Of a stretch of 24,182 nt of DNA, positions 14,508 to 22,213 are shown in pieces; the stretch's first letter is position 1; the number at the start of each line of letters is the position of its first letter. This DNA is from Oscillospiraceae bacterium (lineage in GTDB: Bacteria > Bacillota > Clostridia > Oscillospirales > Acutalibacteraceae). Location of the stretch: the NCBI GenBank assembly GCA_003520555.1, contig DOUO01000003.1, forward strand, positions 1-24,182, read 5' to 3'. The translations under genes and the position numbers were made by a program. Below the pieces are notes generated by a model. That model worked only from the letters and a program-made list of their open reading frames with translations, did not search any database and was not told the DNA's origin.

Positions 14508-16385
14508 ATGAGTGAATATAAACTCCTGGCTTCAATACAGTCGCCCGACGACGTAAAGAAGCTTGACGAGGATAAAATACCTGAGCTGTGCAATGAAATT
14601 CGTGAAAAGCTGATTGAGGTTGTTTCCGTCAACGGCGGCCACCTTTCGCCTAATCTCGGCGTGGTTGAGCTGACGGTCGCGCTTCACCGCAGCTTTGATT
14701 TGCCCCGGGACAGCATTGTCTGGGACGTAGGCCATCAAAGCTACACGCACAAGCTTTTGACCGGAAGATATCCGAATTTTCACACGCTGCGCCAAAAGGA
14801 CGGTATTTCGGGCTTTCCGAAACGCGAGGAAAGCGTGTATGATGACTTCAACACCGGCCACAGCAGCACCTCAATTTCGGCGGCGTTCGGCATTGCCAAC
14901 GCAAAGCAGCTCAGCGGCGACAACAGCCACACCATAGCCGTAATAGGCGACGGCTCGCTTACAGGCGGACTTGCGTTTGAGGCTGTAAACAACGCCGGAC
15001 AGTATAATAAAAATTTCATTGTTGTGCTCAACGACAACAAGATGTCAATTTCAAAAAACGTGGGGGCTCTCCCGCGTTATCTTACTACCGTAAGAATTCA
15101 GCCGTGGTATATCAGAGTTAAAAACATAACCACGCGCGTGCTTTCAAAAACCCCGGTTGCCGGACGCGCGATAAAGGCGGTTCTCCGCAAAAGTAAGTCA
15201 AAGATGAAAAACCTTGTGTACAAAAACACTCTGTTTGACTGCTTCGGCTTTACTTACCTGGGACCGATTGACGGACATAACATCGGGGAGCTTGAAAACG
15301 CCTTTAAGTTTGCGAAAAAGGAGCCCCGCCCCGTGCTTTTGCACGTTGTTACCAAAAAGGGCAAGGGCTACAAGCCTGCCGAAAACAACCCCGGCGAATT
15401 CCACGGCATAGGAAAATTTGATATAGATTCGGGCGAGCCCTTGTCAAGTCACACCGGCTTTTCCGCCGAATTCGGCAAAACGCTGTGCGAGCTTGCGGAT
15501 ACCGACGACAAAATCTGCGCTATCACCGCCGCGATGACAAGCGGCACCGGTCTTGCAGGGTTCGCTAAACAACACAGGCGTAACTTTTTTGACGTCGGCA
15601 TTGCCGAGGAACACGCCGTAACCTTCGGCTGCGGCCTCGCTTCACGCGGCTACCGTCCGGTGTTCGCGGTGTATTCAACGTTTTTGCAGAGGGCGTACGA
15701 CCAGCTTATTCACGACGCCTCACTGGGTAATAATCATATTGTGCTCGGCATTGACCGCGCCGGAATTGTAGGCAACGACGGCGAAACCCATCAGGGTGTA
15801 TTTGACGTTTCAATGCTTAACTCAATTCCGAATACCGTAATTTATTCTCCGGCGTATTTTGAAGGACTGCGCCTTTGCCTGAAGGACAGCATATACAACT
15901 GCCGCGGACTTGCGGCGGTGCGCTATCCGCGCGGAGGCGAGCTTTACCGTCCCGAAGGCTTCGGCACGGAAAGCATTGACTACAATACCTTCGGCAATCC
16001 GAATGTTGATTACCTGATAGTAACCTACGGCAGAACCTTCTCTTACGCTTGCCGCGCAAAAGAAATACTGAGCGAACAGGGCATAGAGGTTTGTATATTA
16101 AAGCTTTGCCGCATAAAACCCATCAACACCCAAACCGTCAACTTTGCCTCGCGCTACAGGAAGGTTTGGTTCTTTGAGGAAGGAATCAAAAACGGCGGTA
16201 TTGCCAAAAATTTCAGCGACCTTCTTGCGCTTACAAGCTTTGACGGAAGCTACCATATCAAAGCCATAAACGACAGGTTTGTAAAACAAATGTCGGTTAA
16301 CCAGGCGCTTGAAATGCTCAAGCTTGACGCCAAAGGAATCGCTAAGGTCATAAAAAAGGATATAGGATATGAAAAAAAGACTTGA
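14508..16385 (+). CDS. dxs: 1-deoxy-D-xylulose-5-phosphate synthase
   Basis: Dxs condenses pyruvate with glyceraldehyde-3-phosphate using thiamine diphosphate, the first and controlling step of the MEP isoprenoid pathway. The protein has 625 residues, a normal length. Visible motifs are WDVGHQSYTHKLLTGR (72-87), GDGSLTGG (147-154) and NDN (175-177) of the thiamine diphosphate and metal site, DVGIAEEH (362-369) with the catalytic Glu, and DRAGIVGNDGETHQG (416-430). The C-terminal transketolase-like domain ends near 600. The ribosome site before ATG 14508 is weak (GGGAAATGG), unlike its neighbours. The last 17 bases overlap tlyA. Confidence 0.97.
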   Translation: MSEYKLLASIQSPDDVKKLDEDKIPELCNEIREKLIEVVSVNGGHLSPNLGVVELTVALHRSFDLPRDSIVWDVGHQSYTHKLLTGRYPNFHTLRQKDGISGFPKREESVYDDFNTGHSSTSISAAFGIANAKQLSGDNSHTIAVIGDGSLTGGLAFEAVNNAGQYNKNFIVVLNDNKMSISKNVGALPRYLTTVRIQPWYIRVKNITTRVLSKTPVAGRAIKAVLRKSKSKMKNLVYKNTLFDCFGFTYLGPIDGHNIGELENAFKFAKKEPRPVLLHVVTKKGKGYKPAENNPGEFHGIGKFDIDSGEPLSSHTGFSAEFGKTLCELADTDDKICAITAAMTSGTGLAGFAKQHRRNFFDVGIAEEHAVTFGCGLASRGYRPVFAVYSTFLQRAYDQLIHDASLGNNHIVLGIDRAGIVGNDGETHQGVFDVSMLNSIPNTVIYSPAYFEGLRLCLKDSIYNCRGLAAVRYPRGGELYRPEGFGTESIDYNTFGNPNVDYLIVTYGRTFSYACRAKEILSEQGIEVCILKLCRIKPINTQTVNFASRYRKVWFFEEGIKNGGIAKNFSDLLALTSFDGSYHIKAINDRFVKQMSVNQALEMLKLDAKGIAKVIKKDIGYEKKT

Positions 16386-17184
16386 CGTACTTGTGTACGA
16401 AAAGGGTTTTGCCGAAAGCCGTGAAAAGGCAAAGGCTTTAATTATGTCGGGCTTGGTTTACGCCGACAACCAAAAGGCGGACAAGTGCGGCACCTCTTAC
16501 GACGAAAACGTAAAGCTTGAGGTCAGGGGAAAGGCGCTTCGGTATGTCAGCCGCGGCGGACTTAAGCTTGAAAAGGCAATAAACAGCTTTGACCTTGACC
16601 TGAAGGATAAAATTACAATGGATATCGGCGCTTCAACAGGAGGCTTCACCGACTGCATGCTTCAAAACGGCGCCAAAAAGGTGTATTCAATCGACGTAGG
16701 CTACGGTCAGCTTGCGTGGAAGCTCAGGTGCGACGAACGCGTTGTAAACCTCGAACGCACCAATATGCGCAAGGTTACGCGCGAACAGGTGCCCGACGAA
16801 ATCGACTTCTTTTCGGTTGACGTATCGTTTATATCCCTTAAGCTTATTTTGCCCGTGGCGCGCGGACTGATTGCGGATAACGCGCAGGCTGTGTGCCTAA
16901 TTAAGCCGCAGTTTGAGGCAGGACGCGAAAAGGTTGGAAAAAAAGGCGTTGTCCGCGACCCGAAGGTGCACTGTGAGGTTGTAAGCGCAATCTGCGAATT
17001 CTGCCTGGAAAACGGCTTTGATATTCTCAATCTTGATTTTTCACCGATAAAAGGTCCCGAAGGCAACATTGAATATTTAATCCATCTTCAAAAATCAGAC
17101 GAACCAAAATCATACACGGACATGACCCCCGCGCGGCTTGTTGAACTGTCGCATAATTCGCTCGATAAACAGGAGTCTAAATGA
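16369..17184 (+). CDS. tlyA: TlyA family rRNA methyltransferase (S4 + FtsJ domains)
   Basis: The TlyA/YqxC family comprises 2'-O-ribose methyltransferases of rRNA; in mycobacteria TlyA methylates 16S and 23S rRNA. The protein has 271 residues: an N-terminal S4 RNA-binding domain (about 3-60), the short linker RYVSRGGLKL (58-67), and a Rossmann methyltransferase domain with the SAM motif DIGASTGGFTDCML (85-98). The conserved IDVGYGQLAWKLR follows (108-120), and KPQFEAGRE (179-187) carries a catalytic-type lysine. The start is ATG 16369 inside the end of dxs with AGGATATAGG upstream. The stop overlaps nadK by 4 bases. In many Firmicutes it lies between dxs and argR, as here. Confidence 0.94.
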   Translation: MKKRLDVLVYEKGFAESREKAKALIMSGLVYADNQKADKCGTSYDENVKLEVRGKALRYVSRGGLKLEKAINSFDLDLKDKITMDIGASTGGFTDCMLQNGAKKVYSIDVGYGQLAWKLRCDERVVNLERTNMRKVTREQVPDEIDFFSVDVSFISLKLILPVARGLIADNAQAVCLIKPQFEAGREKVGKKGVVRDPKVHCEVVSAICEFCLENGFDILNLDFSPIKGPEGNIEYLIHLQKSDEPKSYTDMTPARLVELSHNSLDKQESK

Positions 17185-18038
17185 AAATAGCAGTAATTGT
17201 CAACCTCACAAAAGATAAAGCAATTTCATGCGCGCGCAGCATTATTTGTCTGCTGAAGGACGGCGCGGAAATACTGATGCCGCCCGAATGTAAGAATATT
17301 TATAAAAACGACGGCGTAACCGTATGCGAAAGCGTTGAAGAGCTTTTTGAGCAAAGCGACGCGGCAATTACGGTGGGCGGCGACGGCACAATCATTCACG
17401 CCGCTAAATACGCCGCAAAAAGCAACACTCCGCTAATCGGCGTAAACGTCGGCAGACTCGGCTTTGCCGCTAACGTTGAGATAAATGAAATCGAAAGCCT
17501 CAAAAAGCTTCTCAGCGGAGACTACACGGTTGAAAACCGCACGCTGCTTGACGTTGAAGTGAAAAAGCACGACGGCAGCGCGCGCTACCTTGCGGTAAAC
17601 GACGCTGTTGTAGCGCACGGTCAGCTGTCAAAAATTGTAGACCTGCACCTGTGGCTTGACGGCGCCGAAATATCCACCTACCGTGCCGACGGACTGCTTT
17701 TTTCAACGCCCACGGGCTCAACGGCTTATTCGCTTTCCGCCGGCGGCCCCATTCTTTCGCCGCAAATGGAATGTATACTTATGACTCCCGTGTGTCCTCA
17801 TTCGCTGTTTTCGCGGTCTGTGCTGTTTGAGGGCAGCGCCGAGCTTGCCGTCACGGTAAAAATACCGCCCGAATGCAGCTGTCTGCTTACAATTGACGGC
17901 GAGAAAAATATAAACATTCTTGAACAAGACAAGGTAATTGTACGCAAAAGCTCGCTTAAGCTAAAGCTTTTGTCTGTTAAATCATATAATTTTTACACCA
18001 AGCTAAACGAAAAGCTAAGAGAAAGGGAGTTGTCATGA
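17181..18038 (+). CDS. nadK: NAD kinase
   Basis: NadK phosphorylates NAD+ to NADP+ in the cytoplasm and is the only route to NADP in most bacteria. The protein has 285 residues. Diagnostic motifs are GGDGTIIHAA (66-75), GVNVGRLGFAANV (87-99), the acidic AVNDAVV (138-144, with Asp where many relatives have Glu) and YRADGLLFSTPTGSTAYSLSAGGPIL (167-192), which binds NAD. The start is ATG 17181, overlapping the tlyA stop (ATGA). The stop overlaps argR in the same way, so tlyA, nadK and argR are likely co-translated. Confidence 0.96.
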   Translation: MKIAVIVNLTKDKAISCARSIICLLKDGAEILMPPECKNIYKNDGVTVCESVEELFEQSDAAITVGGDGTIIHAAKYAAKSNTPLIGVNVGRLGFAANVEINEIESLKKLLSGDYTVENRTLLDVEVKKHDGSARYLAVNDAVVAHGQLSKIVDLHLWLDGAEISTYRADGLLFSTPTGSTAYSLSAGGPILSPQMECILMTPVCPHSLFSRSVLFEGSAELAVTVKIPPECSCLLTIDGEKNINILEQDKVIVRKSSLKLKLLSVKSYNFYTKLNEKLRERELS

Positions 18039-18487
18039 AAAGCGGACGACATGAAAAAATACTTGACATTATCTCCGAGTATCCCATTGAAACCCAGGAC
18101 GAGCTGCTTAAAAAGCTGAGGGAATCCGGTTATAAGGCAACTCAGGCAACAATCTCGCGCGATATAAAGGAGCTTCGCCTTGTAAAAACCCTCGGCAGCG
18201 ACGGAAAATACCGTTACGCTTCTGTTTCAAGCTCGTCCGATATGCGCTCAAACTTCGGCTCGCTGTTTTCGGGCAGCGCGGTAAGCCTTGACAGCGCTCA
18301 GAATATTGTGGTTATAAAAACGCTCAGCGGCATGGCAAACGCGGTTTGCGCCGCGCTTGACTCAATGGATAACACCGTTGTTGTGGGAACAATCGCCGGC
18401 GACGACACCATCTTCATCGCCTGCCGTTCCTCCGAAGCCGCGCAAAATTTGTGCGACGCCCTAAGGCAGTACTTAAGTAACCGTTAA
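18035..18487 (+). CDS. argR: Arginine repressor
   Basis: ArgR (AhrC) is a hexameric regulator that binds ARG boxes when arginine is bound, repressing biosynthesis and activating catabolism. The protein has 150 residues, the family length. The winged helix-turn-helix (1-70) contains TQATISRDIKEL (36-47) with the DNA-contacting Ser-Arg pair. The C-terminal oligomerisation domain has GTIAGDDTIFI (118-128), with D123 and D124 at the arginine-binding site. It begins at ATG 18035 overlapping the nadK stop. Its location just before recN is the classical Firmicutes arrangement. No arginine genes are in the window. Confidence 0.97.
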   Translation: MKSGRHEKILDIISEYPIETQDELLKKLRESGYKATQATISRDIKELRLVKTLGSDGKYRYASVSSSSDMRSNFGSLFSGSAVSLDSAQNIVVIKTLSGMANAVCAALDSMDNTVVVGTIAGDDTIFIACRSSEAAQNLCDALRQYLSNR

Positions 18488-18499
18488 AGGAATGAAAAT

Positions 18500-20158
18500 A
18501 TGCTCCAAACCTTGTATATAGAAAACATAGCGGTAATTGAAAAAACCTCGATTGACTTCGATGAAGGCTTAAACGTCCTCACGGGCGAAACCGGCGCGGG
18601 CAAAAGCATTATTATCGACGCCATAAACGCAATTATGGGACAGCGCACCTCGCGCGAAATAATCCGCACCGGTGAAAAAACCGCGTTTGTAAGCGCTCAG
18701 TTTGACAACATAGGAAGCGCCGCCGCCTCAAAGCTTGAGGAGCTCGGGTTTGAAGCCGGGGACGATACCCTCATATTGCAGCGAACCCTTAACATAAACG
18801 GTAAAAGTGTTTGCAAAATCAACGGCAGACCGGCAAACGTTTCAATGCTCAGGGCTGTTTCGCAAAGCCTTATTAATATTCACGGCCAGCATGAAAGCTA
18901 CGAGCTGTTTTCTCCCGAAACACACATAGATTACATAGACAGCTACGGCGGTTGTGACGAGCTTCTTAATTCTTATAAAGAAAAATATAACGAATATAAA
19001 ATTCTTCAAAAGAAATTAAATCAAGTTAATACAGATGAATCGGAACGCTTAAGAGAAATAGATTTGCTTTCGTTCCAAACCCGCGAGCTTTTTGACGCGG
19101 ACGTTCAGCCCGGTGAGGAAGAGGAGCTTGAAGCCGAACGCTCCGCGCTTATGAATTTTGAAAAAATCTTTTCGCTTTTAAACAAGGCGAAAATTATGCT
19201 TGAAGGTCAAGACTCAAACGGCGGAATCGAAGCTTTGGACGTAGCTTCAAACGCCGTGCGGTCGGCTTCCGAATACAACGGCGAATACTCTGAGCTTGCC
19301 GAAGGTCTTACCGACATTTACTACAATCTCCGCGAGCTTGCCGAAGGCGTTAACGACGCAATCGACAATCTGGAAAGCGACCCCCGGCGCCTCGGCGAAA
19401 TCGAGGAAAGGCTTGACCTGTTAAACCGCCTTACAAGAAAATACAACTGCTCCTGCGATGAATTGCCGTCATTGGCGGAAAAAATGCAGACTCGTCTTGA
19501 GGAGCTTATAAATTATGATAAAAACCGCGACGAGCTTGACAAAGCCTGCGCCAAGGCAAAAAAGGACGCGCTTGACGCGGCTCAACGGCTGAGCGCGCGC
19601 CGCAGGAAAACCGCCGAAAACTTCGCCGCGAGGGTGCGCGATGAAATGAGCTTTTTGAACATGCCTAACGTCACGCTTGTGCCGTCCTTTGAAGTATGTG
19701 AGCTCGGCGCGAAGGGCGTTGACAAGGTTGAGCTTTTAATCTCGGCAAATCCCGGCGAAACGCCCCGTCCCGTCGCAAAAATCGCTTCCGGCGGCGAGCT
19801 TTCACGAATGATGCTTGCGATAAAAACCGTGCTTGCCTCATCGGATAAGGTTGACACGCTGATTTTTGACGAGATTGACACGGGCATATCCGGCTCAGCC
19901 GCCGAAAAGGTCGGCTTAAAGCTCAGGGAGGTTTCCTCCTCCTGTCAGGTGCTCTGCGTAACCCACCAGGCGCAAATCGCCGCGCTTGCGAACACGCATC
20001 TGCTTATTGAAAAGCAGTTTGAAAACGGAAGAACATTTACTCAGGTAACAAAGCTTTCGCGCGAAGGACGCGTAAGGGAGCTTGCGCGTATCATCGGCGG
20101 CGTAAACATTACGCAGGCCGCGCTCAGCCATGCCGAGGATATGCTTTCCGGGCATTGA
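18500..20158 (+). CDS. recN: DNA repair protein RecN
   Basis: RecN is an SMC-like ATPase that acts early in double-strand-break repair. The protein has 552 residues. It shows the Walker A GETGAGKS (29-36), INIHGQHESYELFSP just before the coiled-coil region, long acidic and lysine-rich helices forming the two coiled-coil arms (about 150-380), the ABC signature SGGELS (430-435), Walker B LIFDEIDTGISG (D457/E458) and VTHQAQIAA. The start is ATG 18500 with AAAGGA upstream, 12 bases after argR. In Bacillus and many Clostridia spoIVB and spo0A follow recN; here recJ follows instead. Confidence 0.97.
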   Translation: MLQTLYIENIAVIEKTSIDFDEGLNVLTGETGAGKSIIIDAINAIMGQRTSREIIRTGEKTAFVSAQFDNIGSAAASKLEELGFEAGDDTLILQRTLNINGKSVCKINGRPANVSMLRAVSQSLINIHGQHESYELFSPETHIDYIDSYGGCDELLNSYKEKYNEYKILQKKLNQVNTDESERLREIDLLSFQTRELFDADVQPGEEEELEAERSALMNFEKIFSLLNKAKIMLEGQDSNGGIEALDVASNAVRSASEYNGEYSELAEGLTDIYYNLRELAEGVNDAIDNLESDPRRLGEIEERLDLLNRLTRKYNCSCDELPSLAEKMQTRLEELINYDKNRDELDKACAKAKKDALDAAQRLSARRRKTAENFAARVRDEMSFLNMPNVTLVPSFEVCELGAKGVDKVELLISANPGETPRPVAKIASGGELSRMMLAIKTVLASSDKVDTLIFDEIDTGISGSAAEKVGLKLREVSSSCQVLCVTHQAQIAALANTHLLIEKQFENGRTFTQVTKLSREGRVRELARIIGGVNITQAALSHAEDMLSGH

Positions 20159-20182
20159 TAATAAACGAAAGGAAGCTGTATT

Positions 20183-22213
20183 TTGAAGCAGTGGACAGTC
20201 AAGCCGCTTAACAAGGCGGAAATAAACAGAATTCAAAATGAATACGGCATATCTCCGATACTTGCGACTATGCTTCAAATCAGAAACATAAACACCCGTG
20301 AGGAAATCGAGGATTTTTTATATAACGAAACGGAAATCGCCTCTCCCTTTGAAATAAAGGATATGAAAAAGGCGGCGGAAAGGGTAAGCCGCGCCGTTGA
20401 AAACGGCGAGTTAATTTGCGTTTACGGCGACTACGACGCCGACGGCGTAACCTCGACGGCACTGCTTTACTCATATCTTGAAACAATAGGAGCCAATGTT
20501 ATTTTTTACATTCCGTCCCGTGAAGCCGAAGGCTACGGCATGAACCGCAAGGCCGTAGATACGCTGAAAAGCAAGGGCGTTGAGCTTATAGTTACGGTTG
20601 ACAACGGAATTGCCGCCGTCAGTGAAATTGACTACGCGAACTCTCTCGGAATAGACACCGTGGTTACAGACCACCACACGCCCCAGGAAACCCTGCCGAA
20701 CGCCGCGGCTGTGGTTGATTTGCATCAAAAGGACTGCCCGAGCCGCTTCAAGCACCTTTCGGGCGTCGGCGTGGCGTTTAAGCTTATGATGGCTCTTGAG
20801 GGCGACGCGGACGTGCTTCTTGAAAATTACGCCGACATTGTATGCCTCGGCACAATCGGCGACATTGTGGAGTTAAAGGGTGAAAACCGCGTGTTTGTAA
20901 AGCGCGGACTTCAAAGCCTTTCCGACACCGACCGCCCCGGCATCGCGGCTCTTATTTCCGCTTCGGGACTTGACGACAAACCAATCACCGTCGGCAACGT
21001 TTCTTTTCAGCTTGTTCCCAGAATCAACGCCGTTGGCAGGCTCGGGCGTTCGGAAAATTCCGTCAGACTGCTTTTGACAGACGACCCGGACGAAGCGGAG
21101 CAGATAGCCGGAAAGCTTGATTCCGACAACTATGAAAGAAAGAAAATCGAAAGTGATATACTTGAAGAAATTGACAAAAAAATAAAGAATAATCCGCTTC
21201 TTGTTCAGCGGCGCGTTATTGTAATCGACGGCTTGGGCTGGCGGCCGGGCGTAGTCGGCATTGTAGCCTCGCGCATAAAGGAAATCTACGGCAAGCCTGT
21301 TATTGTTATTGCCGACGACGGAAAAAACGCCAAGGCGTCCGGCAGAAGCGTCGAGGGCTTTCCGCTTCACACCGCGGTCGCTTACTGCGCCGATTTGCTT
21401 CAGCACCACGGCGGCCATCCCATGGCGGCAGGGCTTTCGCTTGAAAGCAAAAATATCGCAGCCTTCCGCGAAAAGATAAACGAATTCGCCGTAAAATTCG
21501 GCGAAATGCCTTTTGACACGCTCAACATTGACTGCAAGCTAAAGCCCGAGTTTATTTCCTTGGACATACTTGACGACCTTTCGCTCCTGCAGCCCTACGG
21601 CGCCGGTAATCCGACGCCTGTGTTCGGGCTTTATAATATGAAAATCAGGGACATTACGCCCTTAAAAGATGACAAACACCTCAAACTCCTTTTAACGCGC
21701 GACGGCGTTGACGTCACCGCGATGCTGTACAACACATCTTCACGTGAGTTCGGCTTTAAAAGGGGCGACGTTATTGACTTGGCGGTAAACCTTGAAATCA
21801 ACAATTACAACGGAAAACGCTATCCGTCCGTAAAAACAGCGGACGTGAAGGATTCGCGCGAGGATACGCGCGCGGTGATTGAAAGCGGCAGAGTGTTTGA
21901 GGATTTGAACACCGGCGTTATTCCCGACAGACAAAAGCTTTCGGAAATTTTGCCCGACCGCGCGGATTTTGCCGCGGTTTACCGTTTCCTTCGCTCAAAC
22001 GGCGGTTGGCACAAAAAAACCGAAGCCCTGCTTAATGAAACGGAAAACATTTCTTACGGTAAAATCAGGGTTATTCTTGAGGCGATGAAACAGCTTGGTC
22101 TGATTGAAATGACTGAGGGAATTAAACAGTGCGACATCACGCTCAACAGCGTTTCGGGTAAGGTAGACCTTGAAAGCGCGGCGATAATCAGAAAAATCAA
22201 GGGGGAGCTTTAA
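20183..22213 (+). CDS. recJ: Single-stranded-DNA-specific exonuclease RecJ
   Basis: RecJ is a 5'-to-3' single-strand exonuclease of the DHH phosphoesterase family, used in recombination and mismatch repair. The protein has 676 residues. The core shows GDYDADGVTS (about 81-90), TVDNGIAA, TDHHTP (about 162-167) and the DHHA1 motif HGGHPMAAG (about 409). A RecJ OB-type domain starts near LQPYGAGNPTPVFGL, and a C-terminal extension of about 100 residues looks like a winged helix, as in other Clostridia. The start is TTG 20183 with AAAGGAAG upstream; no better-placed ATG exists. The stop TAA shares one base with the relA ATG. The usual apt gene between recJ and relA is absent. Confidence 0.96.
   Translation: MKQWTVKPLNKAEINRIQNEYGISPILATMLQIRNINTREEIEDFLYNETEIASPFEIKDMKKAAERVSRAVENGELICVYGDYDADGVTSTALLYSYLETIGANVIFYIPSREAEGYGMNRKAVDTLKSKGVELIVTVDNGIAAVSEIDYANSLGIDTVVTDHHTPQETLPNAAAVVDLHQKDCPSRFKHLSGVGVAFKLMMALEGDADVLLENYADIVCLGTIGDIVELKGENRVFVKRGLQSLSDTDRPGIAALISASGLDDKPITVGNVSFQLVPRINAVGRLGRSENSVRLLLTDDPDEAEQIAGKLDSDNYERKKIESDILEEIDKKIKNNPLLVQRRVIVIDGLGWRPGVVGIVASRIKEIYGKPVIVIADDGKNAKASGRSVEGFPLHTAVAYCADLLQHHGGHPMAAGLSLESKNIAAFREKINEFAVKFGEMPFDTLNIDCKLKPEFISLDILDDLSLLQPYGAGNPTPVFGLYNMKIRDITPLKDDKHLKLLLTRDGVDVTAMLYNTSSREFGFKRGDVIDLAVNLEINNYNGKRYPSVKTADVKDSREDTRAVIESGRVFEDLNTGVIPDRQKLSEILPDRADFAAVYRFLRSNGGWHKKTEALLNETENISYGKIRVILEAMKQLGLIEMTEGIKQCDITLNSVSGKVDLESAAIIRKIKGEL

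Noticed and set aside
20873..21418. 181-codon minus-strand open frame inside recJ
   Set aside because: It lies wholly opposite conserved RecJ motifs, with no family features of its own.
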